This document shows positions 11,766 to 23,519 of a stretch of DNA of 64,000 nucleotides, piece by piece; within the stretch, counting starts at the first letter, position 1; every line of letters starts with the position of its first letter. The notes under the pieces are model-generated. The model saw only the letters and a list, made by a program, of their open reading frames with translations, did no database searches and was not told the origin of the DNA. The position numbers and the translations under genes were made by a program. The DNA is from Varroa destructor (Eukaryota > Arthropoda > Arachnida > Mesostigmata > Varroidae), in assembly GCF_002443255.2 (NCBI RefSeq), contig NW_019211456.1:14840229-14904228 (forward strand), written 5' to 3'.

Positions 11766-11818
11766 TTGCTCCCAGATGTAGCGGTAAGAGGGGCAAGACT
11801 AAGGCGGTTATTTTCCAA
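11766..11818 (-). promoter_or_regulatory. Two-box cassette promoter element, V8
   Basis: The main box at 11791-11818 reads GGGCAAGACTAAGGCGGTTA. The companion box TTGCTCCCAG at 11766-11775 is 25 bp away on the ATG side. Confidence 0.5.
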
Positions 11819-12525
11819 GTTCACTTCTTCAATGCTATCTAGGATCAAAAATGATTACTTTTTTCAAATGATTAACATCTACAGCAATCCTGAGTAACCT
11901 CAAAAGTTACCCCCGACATTTTTGGCTCTTTTTTGAAACTCTACAACTAAAACTGAAGTGGTGACGACTTATTCCTTATCACTTTTAATAAATTATTTCT
12001 AGTGTTTATGCTTAACAACGGCCATCATAGTAAACTTTAAAAAAGCTGCTTAAAGACTGCATGTTCTTTTACATGTATTCGTCTTCTAGGTTCGCCTATT
12101 TGGACTAAAAATTCCTATGCTCGGCGTAAGACAAAGCACTCTGCCCAAAACATTTCCCTAAACTTTTTCAAGTTTACTTCAGTTTGCAACGAGCTAACGA
12201 GTTAATATGAGAGAACGCAATTTGATCAAAATTATTTAAATGTTATTTGCATTTTAGCATTGCGTTTTAGTTTAGTTTAATTCCATCCCAAATTTGATCT
12301 GTTGTTAGATACAGTTTAGCTAGATTATATGAGTACTATGTTAGAATTTTCATGGTGATAACATATTTGTTGAATTAAGTTTTTTTAATCGTTTACGTTA
12401 CTTCTACTAATCTTTATCAGAACTATATTTATCGTAAACACTTTGTGTCTTAAATAAAGTCTATGTAGTTATTGACAGAATATCACGGGGGAATTTATTA
12501 GATAACAGGTACAATGGATGCAAAC

Positions 12526-12995
12526 CTTTAACGATTAGTGTGGTTTCTGTTCGATCTTCGGATATACGATTTGTAGCTACACAAACGTAGTTACCCGCAT
12601 CACTCTGTTTTACATTGTTGACGTTCAATGTTGAACTTATGTCACTATTGAAGATGCTGATCCTCTCCGAAGGCTTAAGTGTTTTCCCATTTTTTAACCA
12701 AGTAAACGTTGGATTCTCTCCGTCGTAGATGTTACAGACAAAAGCAATCTTTCGACCGATCTCAGTCATTCTTGGGCTGAGTGACTCTAGTCGTATTATA
12801 TCTGCATTTAGGGAAAGATGGGAATTGAAATGTTACCAACATCCAACACAGGTGAGACTTCGTATATATTTAGGACTGTAAAATCTGACATTAACAATCG
12901 TTGTTGTTGCACTCACCGCTTGCCTGAGTACTTCTATGAATCACGGCAACAATCAGGTGCGCACAAAACACATATTCCTTCATGGCTACATACAT
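12526..12995 (-). CDS. Cassette V9: signal exon + single Ig exon (sDscam-like)
   Basis: The signal exon 12995-12917 (79 nt) begins MYVAMKEYVFCAHLIVAV and ends at a GTGAGT donor. A second in-frame Met lies at 12983. The intron is 115 nt. The Ig exon 12801-12526 (276 nt) starts IIRLESLSPR and has FVC, FTWLKNG, DAGNYVC and a VKG end at GTTTGC. It is the duplicate partner of V8. Confidence 0.9.
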
Positions 12996-13080
12996 GGAAT
13001 CACACGATTTACCGTGTAGCGAAGTACCTCAGAGTAGCTGAGCAAATACGATTGAAAGCAGACAGCCTTAGTGGCAGTAG

Positions 13081-13134
13081 CCTCGTTCCCAGAAGTGAAG
13101 CTCATTGGATCGAGGCTACCGCGGTTGTTTGAAA
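13081..13134 (-). promoter_or_regulatory. Two-box cassette promoter element, V9
   Basis: The companion box CCTCGTTCCCAG at 13081-13092 and the main box GATCGAGGCTACCGCGGTTG starting at 13108 give the clearest two-box example. The main box begins about 113 bp upstream of the ATG. Confidence 0.6.
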
Positions 13135-13659
13135 TAATCCTTGATTCATAAAACAAAATTGGGATATTCCTAGTTTTTTTTTGGAAACGTAGCTACATGA
13201 TATTAGATGAATTTCTGAACAAAAAATTATTACTTGCCACTTATTGCGCTAGAGTCGCCTAGGTAGCTCAACGATTATATCCAACATTTCTCTTGGTACT
13301 CAAAAACAATTTATCTATTATAATATAATACTTTTTAGGTACCCACGATGCCGTAGAGAAAAACCTTTGGTGGCTTCTTCGTTTAATCCATATGTTGATT
13401 TGACTATATCGATAAATTTTCATACGTTTGCGTTGATACTTTGCAGCATACATAAATAAATCCTCATTGGTGAATCAGTCGTACGTAATGTCCGCTTTCG
13501 ATACGACCTATCTGCACTAATTTCCAAACCCGGAGCTGAATTTCTGAATTTGATCCATGTTTCACAATACTGTTGTCGAATTAAAGAACAGATAGACTAC
13601 ACTGCGTACGTTTCGACTAGATAAAAAAAAAATTCTCCTATTTTTTGCAATGTAGTAAT

Positions 13660-15201
13660 TTATTGTGGTACAGCGTATTTTTTGTAGTTACCATAGTTGT
13701 GCGGTAATTTTTTGCCTTTGGCTTGAAAATAGCGAGCCCGCCAGTCGATGAGTTTATCTAGAGGGGTAGTGGCACCCAAGCTAAAGAGTATTTTGGCGCA
13801 ATACTGAACATCAACATTATCTCCCACACCCTCGATGCCAATATTTCTTAATATATCGCTCGCGAGAAACTGAAAATCGGCCAGCGAAGTTCCTAATCGA
13901 AGAACTTCGAGGCAGTGCTTGACCAGCACGCCATGCGTTGGTATAACGATACTACGGTCCTCCACTTGAAACGTGACATTAATTGGCCACGATACCAATG
14001 CAATGGAACTAAATAAGGCGATTCCAGGCATCGCTGATCTCATTATTGCCATACTGAGATTAGCCTGTTCCAAAATGCTAATTAATACGGAAATGAAATT
14101 TCCGTTTTCAGAAACATTTGGAAAAATTATTTCAGGCTCAAGTTGAGACAAAACCGCTACATAATCCTTTTCATCATTGAAAGCGTCATTTCGACGAACA
14201 CTCAACTTCGCCAATGTGTCTCTAAGTGCAACAACCTCCTTGACAAAAGGTAGATGCCGATTTAATTGGGCATGTTCGCCAACAAACGTTTTCCGTATCG
14301 TTTTCAATAACGTCAACTCATCCCTGATCATAACTTGGTTGAGCTTGGTGACCGGCGTCACGGCGAGGCGTACCATATCCGTTTGGCCTGTTGACAATGT
14401 GCACTTAAGCAAGAAGACATCTTTCTGAATCTCCTCGCAGCTCTGGACAGACAGCATAAGATACAGCTCGTCAATATTAACAATATGCCTTACAGTCATC
14501 AACGGAAGAAGTTCATCAAGAGCACTTTCACTGAGCTCAGAAATTTCAGGGGTGTCAAGTACGTATCGGGTCTCTGACTGATTGAAAAAGTCAGGCGTGG
14601 GAACTGATTCAAAAGGGCACTTTTGCGGTGTTGACGCTGATAAAAGCTTGCTTTCCTCGATGTCACTCGATGTAGTAGCCTCCTCTTCATGAGTGACTTC
14701 ACGCCAAACCTTCGTTGGCGCTTGTCTCGGTAACGTGTCTGTATAGGGCTCTTGCTGTCGTTCTCGGCTGTTTCCACGAAACAATTTGCATTTCTCAAGC
14801 TGCCTACGTTTGTAGATACGATATACACCAACGACCGTAACAAGTACTACTCCAACGAGACCAAATTTTGTTTCAAGCGCCAATTGGAGAAGTCCACGCG
14901 CACACGCCTTTAGCCACATCTTGAGATCAAAGTATGGCAAATGACTGCTTTCAAAATTGTAGGTGATCAGAGCTGTTGTTTGTTCCTGTTTACTTGATCG
15001 ATGCGTCACTCGCTTCGGATATTCAGTAAACCCCAGGCTTTCACAAATCCAAAGCACATTTTTCCACTGGCATAGTCTTATAAGTCCAGCCACAAGGTAG
15101 TCCTGCAAAAACATACCGCCGTTGTATATAGGAGCTTTTCTACACTTAAAGAGAACTTCGTCACTTTGAAACTCAATTACTGATTTAATTACTCTCGACA
15201 T
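13660..15201 (-). CDS. Unrecognised single-pass membrane protein, nested in the array
   Basis: An uninterrupted frame of 513 codons, much longer than anything else here and unrelated to Ig domains. Residues about 113-128 form one membrane segment (FGLVGVVLVTVVGVY) followed by a basic KRRQ stop-transfer. Residues 150-230 are polar, acidic and Ser-rich and contain PDFFNQSE, which resembles a FFAT-type VAP-binding motif (two Phe, Glu five residues on). The C-terminal 260 residues look alpha-helical and globular. An N-anchored membrane protein with a FFAT-like motif would suit an organelle contact-site protein such as a mitoguardin-type factor, but I cannot match the C-terminal domain, so no name is given. 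A CAG acceptor at 15208-15210 lies six bases upstream of the ATG, so an upstream exon is likely. AATAAA overlaps the stop codon. Transcripts from V10-V20 would cross this gene as intron. Confidence 0.75.
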   Translation of the reverse strand: MSRVIKSVIEFQSDEVLFKCRKAPIYNGGMFLQDYLVAGLIRLCQWKNVLWICESLGFTEYPKRVTHRSSKQEQTTALITYNFESSHLPYFDLKMWLKACARGLLQLALETKFGLVGVVLVTVVGVYRIYKRRQLEKCKLFRGNSRERQQEPYTDTLPRQAPTKVWREVTHEEEATTSSDIEESKLLSASTPQKCPFESVPTPDFFNQSETRYVLDTPEISELSESALDELLPLMTVRHIVNIDELYLMLSVQSCEEIQKDVFLLKCTLSTGQTDMVRLAVTPVTKLNQVMIRDELTLLKTIRKTFVGEHAQLNRHLPFVKEVVALRDTLAKLSVRRNDAFNDEKDYVAVLSQLEPEIIFPNVSENGNFISVLISILEQANLSMAIMRSAMPGIALFSSIALVSWPINVTFQVEDRSIVIPTHGVLVKHCLEVLRLGTSLADFQFLASDILRNIGIEGVGDNVDVQYCAKILFSLGATTPLDKLIDWRARYFQAKGKKLPHNYGNYKKYAVPQ

Positions 15202-15346
15202 CGGCTTCTGTCAGCGTACATAGTTATGGCGCGCAAGCGGAATCGTTTTGGCTCTAAAGTGGCATATTTCTTGCTATTTCTAATTACTGTTTACTTTACT
15301 GTTATGAAATTTTCTTACTAAAAAGTTTTGCCGTACCTTTACTCAC

Positions 15347-15574
15347 ATTTATGCGACATGGACATTCAGGAAACCAATGCAAGCTGTTCAGCTTTTCACC
15401 GGAAGTTCTATGACTGGGCGTTAAACAAAAAAGATAGAGGCCATTGAGAAGCCTCACATAAGCGGCTTTAGCAAGATCAGCTGATGCGCGCCGTACAAAC
15501 CCAGTGGTTTGCAATTGCGTTCTTTCCATCCAGATCGTCTGCCTGAAATTTCTCGAGACCTGCTTACATTGCAA
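15347..15574 (-). CDS. Possible first exon of the nested gene
   Basis: The frame from 15574 (second Met at 15529) runs to a consensus GTGAGT donor right after position 15347. Splicing over 139 nt to the acceptor before 15207 joins it in phase 0 to AAG-CCG-ATG of the 513-codon frame, adding up to about 78 residues at the N terminus. The in-frame join and good splice sites support it. It could instead be 5' untranslated sequence. Confidence 0.4.
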
Positions 15575-17764
15575 GTGACACGCAGCGACATCGAATACGA
15601 GCTACTTGCTTGTATTATAAAAGATGATCGTTAGATGTCCAGAGCAACATTATCACAGCCATACAGCTATATGGCGGTTGAAAATGGTCACACGAATGTG
15701 TGCAGATAGACTTGAAGAGGCATCATTTATAATACACAACAGAATCATGCGGCACGCCGTATCCTAGACATACTGTACGTAACATCTTAATCAACACTCG
15801 AAATAAGCTCTAATGAAGCCTAATGGACCATAATTTGTTTCCTCACACATCATCACAAGCTATCACCGACATCGCATAATGGCCATTCAGCTAAACGATC
15901 GATCTGAAGTGCAGTAGAACAATGACAAATATCTACGAGAGTGACAATAGCTTAACCCAGAGATACATAAGGGGCCCTACGTCTGTCGTAAGTAGAGGTC
16001 AGTTTTGTGTTCGTCTTGACAAGTCAGCGTTAAGTCGGCTAATCGAACAATACGGCTCAACTTGTGTAATTCTTTATAAGCTAATTGAAGTTACGACAAT
16101 AACAAAGTACGGGTTTGTGATAATCGTATTTTACGACTAAATTGTTTGTTTTTACGCGTCAAACTTTGTAGATCAACGCAGAAATAATGATTTTAAATCA
16201 TTTTTATTATCGGAAAATGATTGTAGGTTGGCATGGTCAGCCACAGACTGTAACCGTCGAGATAATACCGTTATAATTGTAGCTCGACTCAATCCTTAAT
16301 AGTTTTTATATAGAAACGGCATCCATTCAGGCTGGCACTTCCTGCGCACACTTAATAGATTCCGCTATTACTTATGTGGAAATCCTATCTTTTCAGAGAG
16401 AATCACCGCCAACACCTGATTCTCAGCGTCGCCTTGTTCTGAAGTCTTTCTACTGGCAACAGTTGCGAATCTATTGCCAGAACTTGAACTTCTGCTCGTT
16501 AGCCCATCAACAGATTCATCCCTTCGGAACAATTAAATGAAAACAACTGCCTTTTAAAACAGATTTAAATTATTTCTACGAATTTAAAGTACTATATCGA
16601 ACACATTGATGCTTTAGTTTTTTAATGGCATATTAATAGTAAATTTTCCATCATGCAAAGTAATTGTTTTAGTAGAGAGCACCATAGGAAGGAGGCGCAT
16701 ATCTTGCTGACAAAGCAATAGCCAACTGCAAGCTACTCTAATTTACACGAAGCTCCCTTGGAAACGCCGACGCTGAACCACATTGACTTGACTGAGTGCA
16801 AGTCAGGATCCGAAGCCGCTGTATTGCACGGGCACAATTGATGGCTACACGTCTCATCATACAAAAGTTTTGGCCGCTATTATGAATAGTTGCAGTTTTT
16901 GAACCACTCATGCGGGCGGCTACGTCCGCGTTCCCAACGTAAAATACACCTAATACGGGAATATTGACGCCATTCTCCAAGCACGCAGCTCGTATACTGA
17001 ACGTCATTTTTTTACGCCTGTTACGTGCCAGCGAAAAAATGTTTAGTCACCGAGTGATTTACTTTGACGAGACGCCGAAGTGTGACTGGTCAGTCTCATA
17101 GCATATCTATTTCGCACACATATGCATATATATAATTCCATACTGTGTGCGAAAAAACTTTGGGCAATGGCTAAATTTGACAAAATATTCTAAGAACAAC
17201 GAGAGGTTTGAGGAAGATCGAAATCCTTCAAGTGTACATGGGGACGTGTAAAAATGTTTGACGTCACAAGTTAATCTGATTTATCAATTCAGGACAAGTG
17301 GGAAATCACTCTAGCTATTTTTTTTTGCCGAATACGTTCACGAATACGAAACAAGTTTGGTACGGGCAGCACTCGTCGATATTATTAGATACAGGCCTAC
17401 AGATTGTTTGTGTAACTGTGACCAATGGCGAGGTGACACCAAAAAGTGAGCGCCAATAATTACTGGCGGACCTAACGTTGATATAGGAACCACCACTAAG
17501 AATAGTAATTTGGCCTCTAGGTTTATATTCATTTGCGATATTTATCTATTCACATAATTCAGCCGGTTCAATGAGAGCCCGCTGAGATTTCATCTAGAAG
17601 GTGTTTTTATCTCCCTGCCTGAGTGAACACGACGATGCATTGGTACAACATAATTTGACTGTAGAGAACGAACGAACGAAAAAGGAAGAATATAGACCAG
17701 TAATCGTCATAGTAGCAGGTCTTTTATGTTAAATTAAATTTAGCTAAATAGTAATAACTAGTAA
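15575..17764. other. Spacer upstream of the nested gene
   Basis: No recognised gene. A minus frame at 16738-17007 (89 residues) matches nothing I know. A minus frame at 17338-17532 starts like a signal peptide (LLFLVVVPI) followed by a weak GTCCGC donor; it could be the relic signal exon of a lost cassette, but no Ig remnant was found beside it. A T run lies at about 17319-17327. Confidence 0.35.
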
Positions 17765-18000
17765 AAAAAAAAGCTCGTGCATTTTTTTTCGCCGGAAAAT
17801 TTGTTTCGTGCTTCGCACGTACAATTGCCAGCGTCTGATGGTCGAACATTGAAAGCATCTTTCGACGATACAACGACGGTAGATTCGAAGGTTTTAAAAG
17901 TTCTCGTTCACGAAAAACGTCATCATTTTTCTGATACCCGTCACACGAACGATACACGACGTCTGGATATCGACACTAACCAATCAAATTTTACCAGCAT
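17765..18000 (-). pseudogene. psiA: decayed Ig exon of a cassette
   Basis: Broken over several frames. Reading minus, VKFDWLVSIS then RRRVSFV (ending at a stop where the first Cys should be) corresponds to VKLEPL...VTFTC. A later frame gives LLKPS (C' region). A third frame gives VRPSDAGNCTCEARNKFSGE, clearly the F-G region of this family (compare V10: PSDAGDYLCVGRN). The exon is about 40 nt short, with at least two frameshifts and a stop, and neither splice site is convincing. No signal exon or promoter element was found next to it. Confidence 0.65.
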
Positions 18001-18564
18001 TTCATACTTGTTAGGAAAACAGAAGACCCAACATCGCCTTGATGCACTATGCCTACCTACCAAATACTGCCTTATTTCGGAGCCTAGTTTTGCTGACGAG
18101 TATTTAGTTAGGTAACTAATGTAATTATCTATCTTTGTCGGAATAAACTTAGCACAGTGTCCGCCAGAGTTGTATGGAGTCCTTATGCATGGCAGAGTCA
18201 ACTGTACAATGAAAATAAAGTTGTGTTTCGGGGCGATATGTCATTATCATACGATCAAGAAAAACGAAGATCAAACAGAGTCGGATCCCATATGACAAGG
18301 TTTCTATAATCGACAGTGATTTTCTTTGTTATCTGTTAAGCGTGTTGTCAGATTTTCAGGATTGGTCACCAAGCCGTGTGTTCGAAGTCTTGTACCTTAA
18401 CAAACGAATCGGCAACAGTATAAGTGAAATATTAATGTGGATACTCGGTTAGGTTAACCTACACGGCTATTAAGGTTGCCTATTCTGTTCAAGGTAAATT
18501 TATCAGCCTTTAAAAAGAACGCATATAATCGAGAAATCTTTTCTAGCTTTCGTTAAATAAGCAC

Positions 18565-19071
18565 CTTCGACTTGAAGTTTAGCTGTTGCTTTTTCTTCCG
18601 AGACGGCATTTCGTCCCACGCAGAGATAGTCGCCAGCATCACTTGGCTTTACACCTCTAATCGACAACGTCGCCGAGTATCTTGTGGCGGAGATATCGAT
18701 GCGATCGCCTGTTTTCAGGATTACCCCATTTTTACTCCAGAAAAAGCTGACATTGTCGCCTTCGTATAGCGAGCACGTAAATGTTACCGCTTTCCCGGCC
18801 TTCACACGCCTCGCGGGAAGTGGCTCCAAACGAACGGATTCTAAGCAACAAGATATGCAGTTAACATAGAGCCAAACGGATTGTAGCGTGCGCCATTGTA
18901 GCGTGCTAGTAGACGTTCGATCGTTAACCACAACCCAACTCGGCTTTCGGTTAATGAATTACCTTAAAGAAACTCACCCATTGCGTATGTAGAGTTGCCC
19001 ATTGCCAAAGTAATCCAGTTTATTGCTGTACACACAAGTACATAGTGATTATATTTATCGAGATTATACAT
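18565..19071 (-). CDS. Cassette V10: signal exon + single Ig exon (sDscam-like)
   Basis: The signal exon 19071-18978 (94 nt, 31 codons + 1) begins MYNLDKYNHYVLVCTAI and ends at a GTGAGT donor. The frame is open further upstream to 19155. The intron is 137 nt. The Ig exon 18840-18565 (276 nt) starts SVRLEPLPAR and has FTC, FFWSKNG and DAGDYLC, ending VEG at a GTGCTT donor, phase 1. Confidence 0.88.
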
Positions 19072-19161
19072 GGTGTATGAGGCACAAGCGCGCTTATTTG
19101 ACTTTGTAATTTTCTCTGAACTGTTTCGAGCCACGACGCTGCGGGAGAGCCTCATCGCATA

Positions 19162-19215
19162 CTCTCGTTCGCAGGGCTATGACATATTCGAACAAGAGTC
19201 GCCCGCCAGCTTCAA
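19162..19215 (-). promoter_or_regulatory. Two-box cassette promoter element, V10
   Basis: The main box at 19191-19215 reads AACAAGAGTCGCCCGCCAGC, then TTCAA. The companion box CTCTCGTTCGCAGG starts at 19162. The main box begins 120 bp upstream of the ATG. Confidence 0.5.
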
Positions 19216-19982
19216 TGAAGCACGAACGCTTACTGGTGACGTCTTGTCGGTACTCAGTCATTTACCATTTCGAATAAGTGTATCAGAAACTCACTTCGAG
19301 CGAAAAGCCACCTGACTATTTTTAAAGGAAGCTGCGTACATATTTTCTAAATAATAATAATAAACTGCTTCTAGCCTAAAGTGGCTACTTTCATCGGACG
19401 ATTCAATTGTTTTTGTCTGACGTTCCTCGATACATTCGACTCGTTAGTTCCAACTCAATAGACAACTGACGCATTTACAATATAACGTTAATTACCTCGG
19501 AACGTTAGGATATTTTGTCTGTATTTACTTCTTGCTTAAAAATAAATAGATAAATAATCGATATATAATTAGATGTAGAGTACCACTCCTACTCAAACCT
19601 ATCGTTTGCTCCTTGTCACATCATGCGCACGTGGGCAAAAGCAAAATTGTTGATGAGCCCACCATGAACGTATTAACCGTTCGGCAATAATGCTTTTCGT
19701 GGCATACGCAATGAAAATTAGCTCCACAAGCCTAAACGCAATGTAAGAGTAACCCACATTCTGTTTAAAAAATCTCGTACCTTTAATTGGGAATTGGGGA
19801 ATATTTTTGTTATAACTTCCAATATATAAGCTTGTATATATATATATAGCATTAAAAATACCCAGAATGCATTATTTCATACATTTGCACTGACAAACAT
19901 TGTAATTTAGATGTTTATACGGTTAATACGTACTACAGTTATATGACTATTCCTCCTTAGGGGAGTGACTAAGTATGCACAC
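19216..19982. other. Spacer between V10 and V11
   Basis: AT-rich, with a short TA repeat near 19835-19848. No gene remnant recognised. Confidence 0.4.
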
Positions 19983-20511
19983 CTTCAACAGTGAGAATAG
20001 TGCTGGATCTATCCTCTGAAAATTCGTTTGACCCAATACAAGTATATTTTCCCGAATCGGACTGTCGGGCACTGTATATTTTTAGCGTGGAAGAATCGGC
20101 TGTATTGGTAATGGTCAAACGATCATCCGATAAAAGTACTCGTCCATCACGGCTCCAAGCAAAGCTCACATTATCTCCCTCAAATTGAGAGCAGATGAAT
20201 TTAACTGGACGACCTAACGTCCCGTGTTTTGATGCTATTGCCTCGAGCTTGACACGTTCTGAAAATCTCACTACTTTATTCTAAAGAAACAGACAGACTA
20301 ACGAGGACCAACGTCAAAGCACAACTACATCTTGTAAAAGGTCTAATGCTAGCTATTAGCAGCAATTGCTATCTTCTGTTGGAGGGATATTGAATATTCG
20401 CATGTAGTACTCACCCGCAGAGTTTGCGCGACGTAGCATCACACATAAAATTAACAGTGACGAAAAGCAGATATGACTATTTGAACCGTGATATCCGCTC
20501 ATGGTAAACAT
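19983..20511 (-). CDS. Cassette V11: signal exon + single Ig exon (sDscam-like)
   Basis: The signal exon 20511-20415 begins MFTMSGYHGSN and has ICFSSLLILCVML as core, ending G|GTGAGTAC. The second Met at 20502 is equally possible. The intron is 156 nt. The Ig exon 20258-19983 (276 nt) starts RVKLEAIASK and has FIC, FAWSRDG and DSGKYTC, ending VEG at a GTGTGC donor. Confidence 0.88.
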
Positions 20512-20610
20512 TGATTCGACCACTGTCCAACGAAAGGATGTAGCTCGTAGACGGCTTTGTAAGCACCGCATTTGCGGCGTAGCCCAGTGCCCATGTATGG
20601 GAACAAACAG

Positions 20611-20636
20611 GACAAGATTATGGCGGCCCATTTGAA
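20611..20636 (-). promoter_or_regulatory. Cassette promoter element, V11
   Basis: A good copy (GACAAGATTATGGCGGCCCA, then TTTGAA), 100-125 bp upstream of the V11 ATG. A weak companion (GTGCCCATG) lies at about 20587. Confidence 0.5.
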
Positions 20637-21189
20637 TAAACTGCCAGTAACCTGAACGCTTTAGTCAGCTTACAACAATAACAGTACTACTAAGTTTATA
20701 GATTCCATTTAACTCCATTTCCCATTCAAAGTTTCTATGCAGGTCATATTTGCTGTATAGACTGTGTGAAAATGGAAAATACGTTTAAATTTCTTGGGAT
20801 TTTTTACAACGTCAAATATTGTTAATAATCGCAGCCAATCTGGCCGATACAGCACATACAGTATTGGCTTAGGAGACAATCTTACAGGAACAATTGCCCA
20901 AGTTAGGCAACAATAAACCCTACTTTAAAGCGTAGCTGTAGTTCTAATTCGTATCTTTCAAAGTATAAGCCACCCATGGAATGTCGACGACTACGACTAG
21001 AAACATCATTAAAAAGAAGATTTAGTTTGAGAATCTGTTTTGTTATAATTTGTTGGTAATAACACTACAATGTGATTATCGTCATTGTTAACGAATAGAA
21101 GTAAATATATCGCACTCCCGGTCCTGCAAGAACCATAATGAAATTACGAAAACGTTGGTCCTACTATCAGCATTGAATTGATATTCTAC

Positions 21190-21723
21190 CTTCCACTATT
21201 AATTGGGACGAGATTCTCTCCTCAGATACTGGATTACTGCCAATGCAGGTGTAGTTGCCTCCATCAGAAGTACGAAGATTGCGAATGCTCAGGGTTGAAG
21301 TCTCTGCTGTATTTTGAATTTGAATACGCCCAGAAGAGCGTAAAATGCTACCATCTTTGCTCCAAGAAAACTGAGCATCTTCGCCTTCGTAGAGCGTACA
21401 CACAATCGCGACCACTCGGCCTACCTTGGCTCGTTTGTCAAACAACGGTTCCAATTTAATCGGATCTGAGAAAATATCGAGTAATAGATATTTTTATAAT
21501 AAATAGGTATATAGATTTTACAAATATCGACCTGAGTGAGTTAACGCCAAGTTAACTTATCTATAAAACAAGTAATATATGGGGTATCATTGAATTTCTT
21601 ACACGAACCCGCGATACCCCGTAACTACTAGAAGTACATAATCAACGTACCCAATGCGTAACTTAGTGATTGGATAGATCCTGTTATTAGCACGTACAGG
21701 GCAAACCATTGCAATAACCACAT
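21190..21723 (-). CDS. Cassette V12: signal exon + single Ig exon (sDscam-like)
   Basis: The signal exon 21723-21651 (73 nt, 24 codons + 1) begins MWLLQWFALYVLITG and ends at a GTACGT donor. The intron is 185 nt. The Ig exon 21465-21190 (276 nt) starts PIKLEPLFDK and has IVC, FSWSKDG and DGGNYTC, ending VEG at a GTAGAA donor. It heads the V12-V15 block, which shares 73-nt signal exons and a CIGSN...SEER Ig ending. Confidence 0.9.
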
Positions 21724-21880
21724 TATGTTTGAAACGTATATCCTTCACTCAACAACAAACAACTTACTACTATTAATATGACGATGAGCTAGAAATGACG
21801 CTTTTCGCCTTAGAACGATGTTCCTTTGTCAGGACGAACACTGCAAAATACTCTCATTGCCAGGAGAGCAAAAAGTGCTC

Positions 21881-21906
21881 GTCAGGATAGCGCGCGAAAT
21901 TTAAAA
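21881..21906 (-). promoter_or_regulatory. Cassette promoter element, V12
   Basis: A strong copy (GTCAGGATAGCGCGCGAAAT, then TTAAAA), about 158-183 bp upstream of the V12 ATG. Confidence 0.5.
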
Positions 21907-21998
21907 TTTGTACGGTTTGTTCTCGCGGAACATACACCATAATAAGCATACTTTTGAAAAATAATTTTCTAAATTTAGCTAATTAACACAATCGAAAT

Positions 21999-22034
21999 AG
22001 GTAGGTAGGTAGGTAGGTAGGTAGGTAGGTAGGT
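21999..22034. repeat. (AGGT)9 microsatellite
   Basis: Nine perfect copies of the tetranucleotide AGGT in the V12-V13 spacer. On the + strand it would look like repeated splice acceptor/donor motifs, but the cassettes are transcribed from the other strand. Confidence 0.9.
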
Positions 22035-23062
22035 TCGACCTGACGCTCGTTAAAGAATTCTGTTATCTATTCTTAGATTCGTACCAAGCATATAGTGAAG
22101 ACCTATGTCCTACTTTGGAAGACTTCAACGTGATATTAAATATATACGTATAAATAAAAATAATTTATAAAAAGTATTCGTATCAGACTCGATACAACAT
22201 TCGTGCAGATATTTAGTACTGTAGATAACCTTTATGGTTCATTTTTGGATACAGGTAGCTGATACGTTACATTGAACCGTGGTTGTAGAGCCCACTTAGC
22301 TTATCAAGAAAACACTGCAGTGCAGTGCATTATATTATACCCTGCACGTGTTGAGTATTATTTATGTATGAGTTTACTGTTTAACTTCCAGGGAAGAAAA
22401 TAAATGAACAATGAAGTTCAAATTTTAAAATTACTTATTGTAGTAAACAGATGTGCCAATAATACTTTTTTTAAAGAAAGTATACTTAGGTATATTGAGC
22501 TGTTTACCCGTGTAATATACATGCTTGACATTTACTTCCTGAGAGACTATCTTTACTGCAAAAGTTTTAACAAAAGACAACAGACATTTATATATAAAAA
22601 ACAGTGTTCCTTCATTAGCTTTTAAAATATCTTACGAGTGTGTACTGTTTGTATTCAGTTCATAAATAACGTGGTGACACCCTCTGCGATTTCTTCAAAT
22701 GGAAAAATCTATTATATAATTATACGTATGCTAGTTACACTGGTGACGTCTACTATAGTATAGACGTATAGAAACGTCAAAGATAAGTAACAGATTTGCA
22801 TATGTGCTTAAGGACACTTCAGACGAATAAAAAAAATCCTTATCAGAGTCCTTACATGTTCATATAGTAATATTATCTTCCCTTCAATATTTGTAAATAA
22901 CACTAGCTGATAGTTGTGTTATACATTTTGACAATTACTGTTTAAACAGTTAACATAATTTCTTTTGTGTCATACTTTCTAACCGTGCATTTTATTACAT
23001 AATATAAATGTATATACAGGTTGCGGTCTGCTACCCAAAAATGGGTTTAAAATGGAATATAC
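22035..23062. other. Spacer between V12 and V13
   Basis: AT-rich. The + strand frame at 22404-22625 has no recognisable domain and low-complexity composition; I do not call it a gene. Confidence 0.4.
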
Positions 23063-23519
23063 CTTCTACAATAAGGTGAGCAGAAGTTCGTTCCTCAGAC
23101 AAAGAATTACTTCCAATGCATGTGTAATTCCCCGCATCGTATGGGTCAACGCGCTGTATCGTGATCATTGACGATGCAGCAGTACTATGGATCTGGATTC
23201 GTCCAGATGATCGCAACAATGTTCCATCTTTGCTCCAGGTAAATTGAACTTTATCTCCCTGATAGAGAGTGCACAAAAATGCGGCTACCCGACCCACGCG
23301 AACTTCTTTGTTTACGAGGGGCTCCAACTGGACTGCATCTAAACAAAATTAGTATGTAGCAATATTCACCTTGGATCTCATAGACTTGTAAATTTCTAAT
23401 GAAATAATGTGAAATTGGGTAATCATCCAATGCTAGTTACACATACCCATTCCACGAATAGCAGGAAGCAATGAAACGAGCAGAATTACCACGCACAGAG
23501 TAAACTTAAGATACGACAT
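23063..23519 (-). CDS. Cassette V13: signal exon + single Ig exon (sDscam-like)
   Basis: The signal exon 23519-23447 (73 nt) begins MSYLKFTLCVVILLVSLL and ends ATG-G|GTATGT. The intron is 108 nt. The Ig exon 23338-23063 (276 nt) starts AVQLEPLVNK and has FLC, FTWSKDG and DAGNYTC, ending VEG at a GTATA donor. Confidence 0.9.

Noticed and set aside
12818..13132. + strand 104-codon frame
   Set aside because: Lies over the V9 signal exon and promoter boxes on the other strand; no family signature.
14177..14428. + strand open frame within the nested gene (also the 14499-14843 minus frame)
   Set aside because: Shadows of the 513-codon frame, with no signature of their own.
17338..17532. Signal-peptide-like minus frame (LLFLVVVPI)
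   Set aside because: The only donor is a poor GTCCGC and no Ig relic lies downstream within 500 bp; at best a relic, not called as a cassette.
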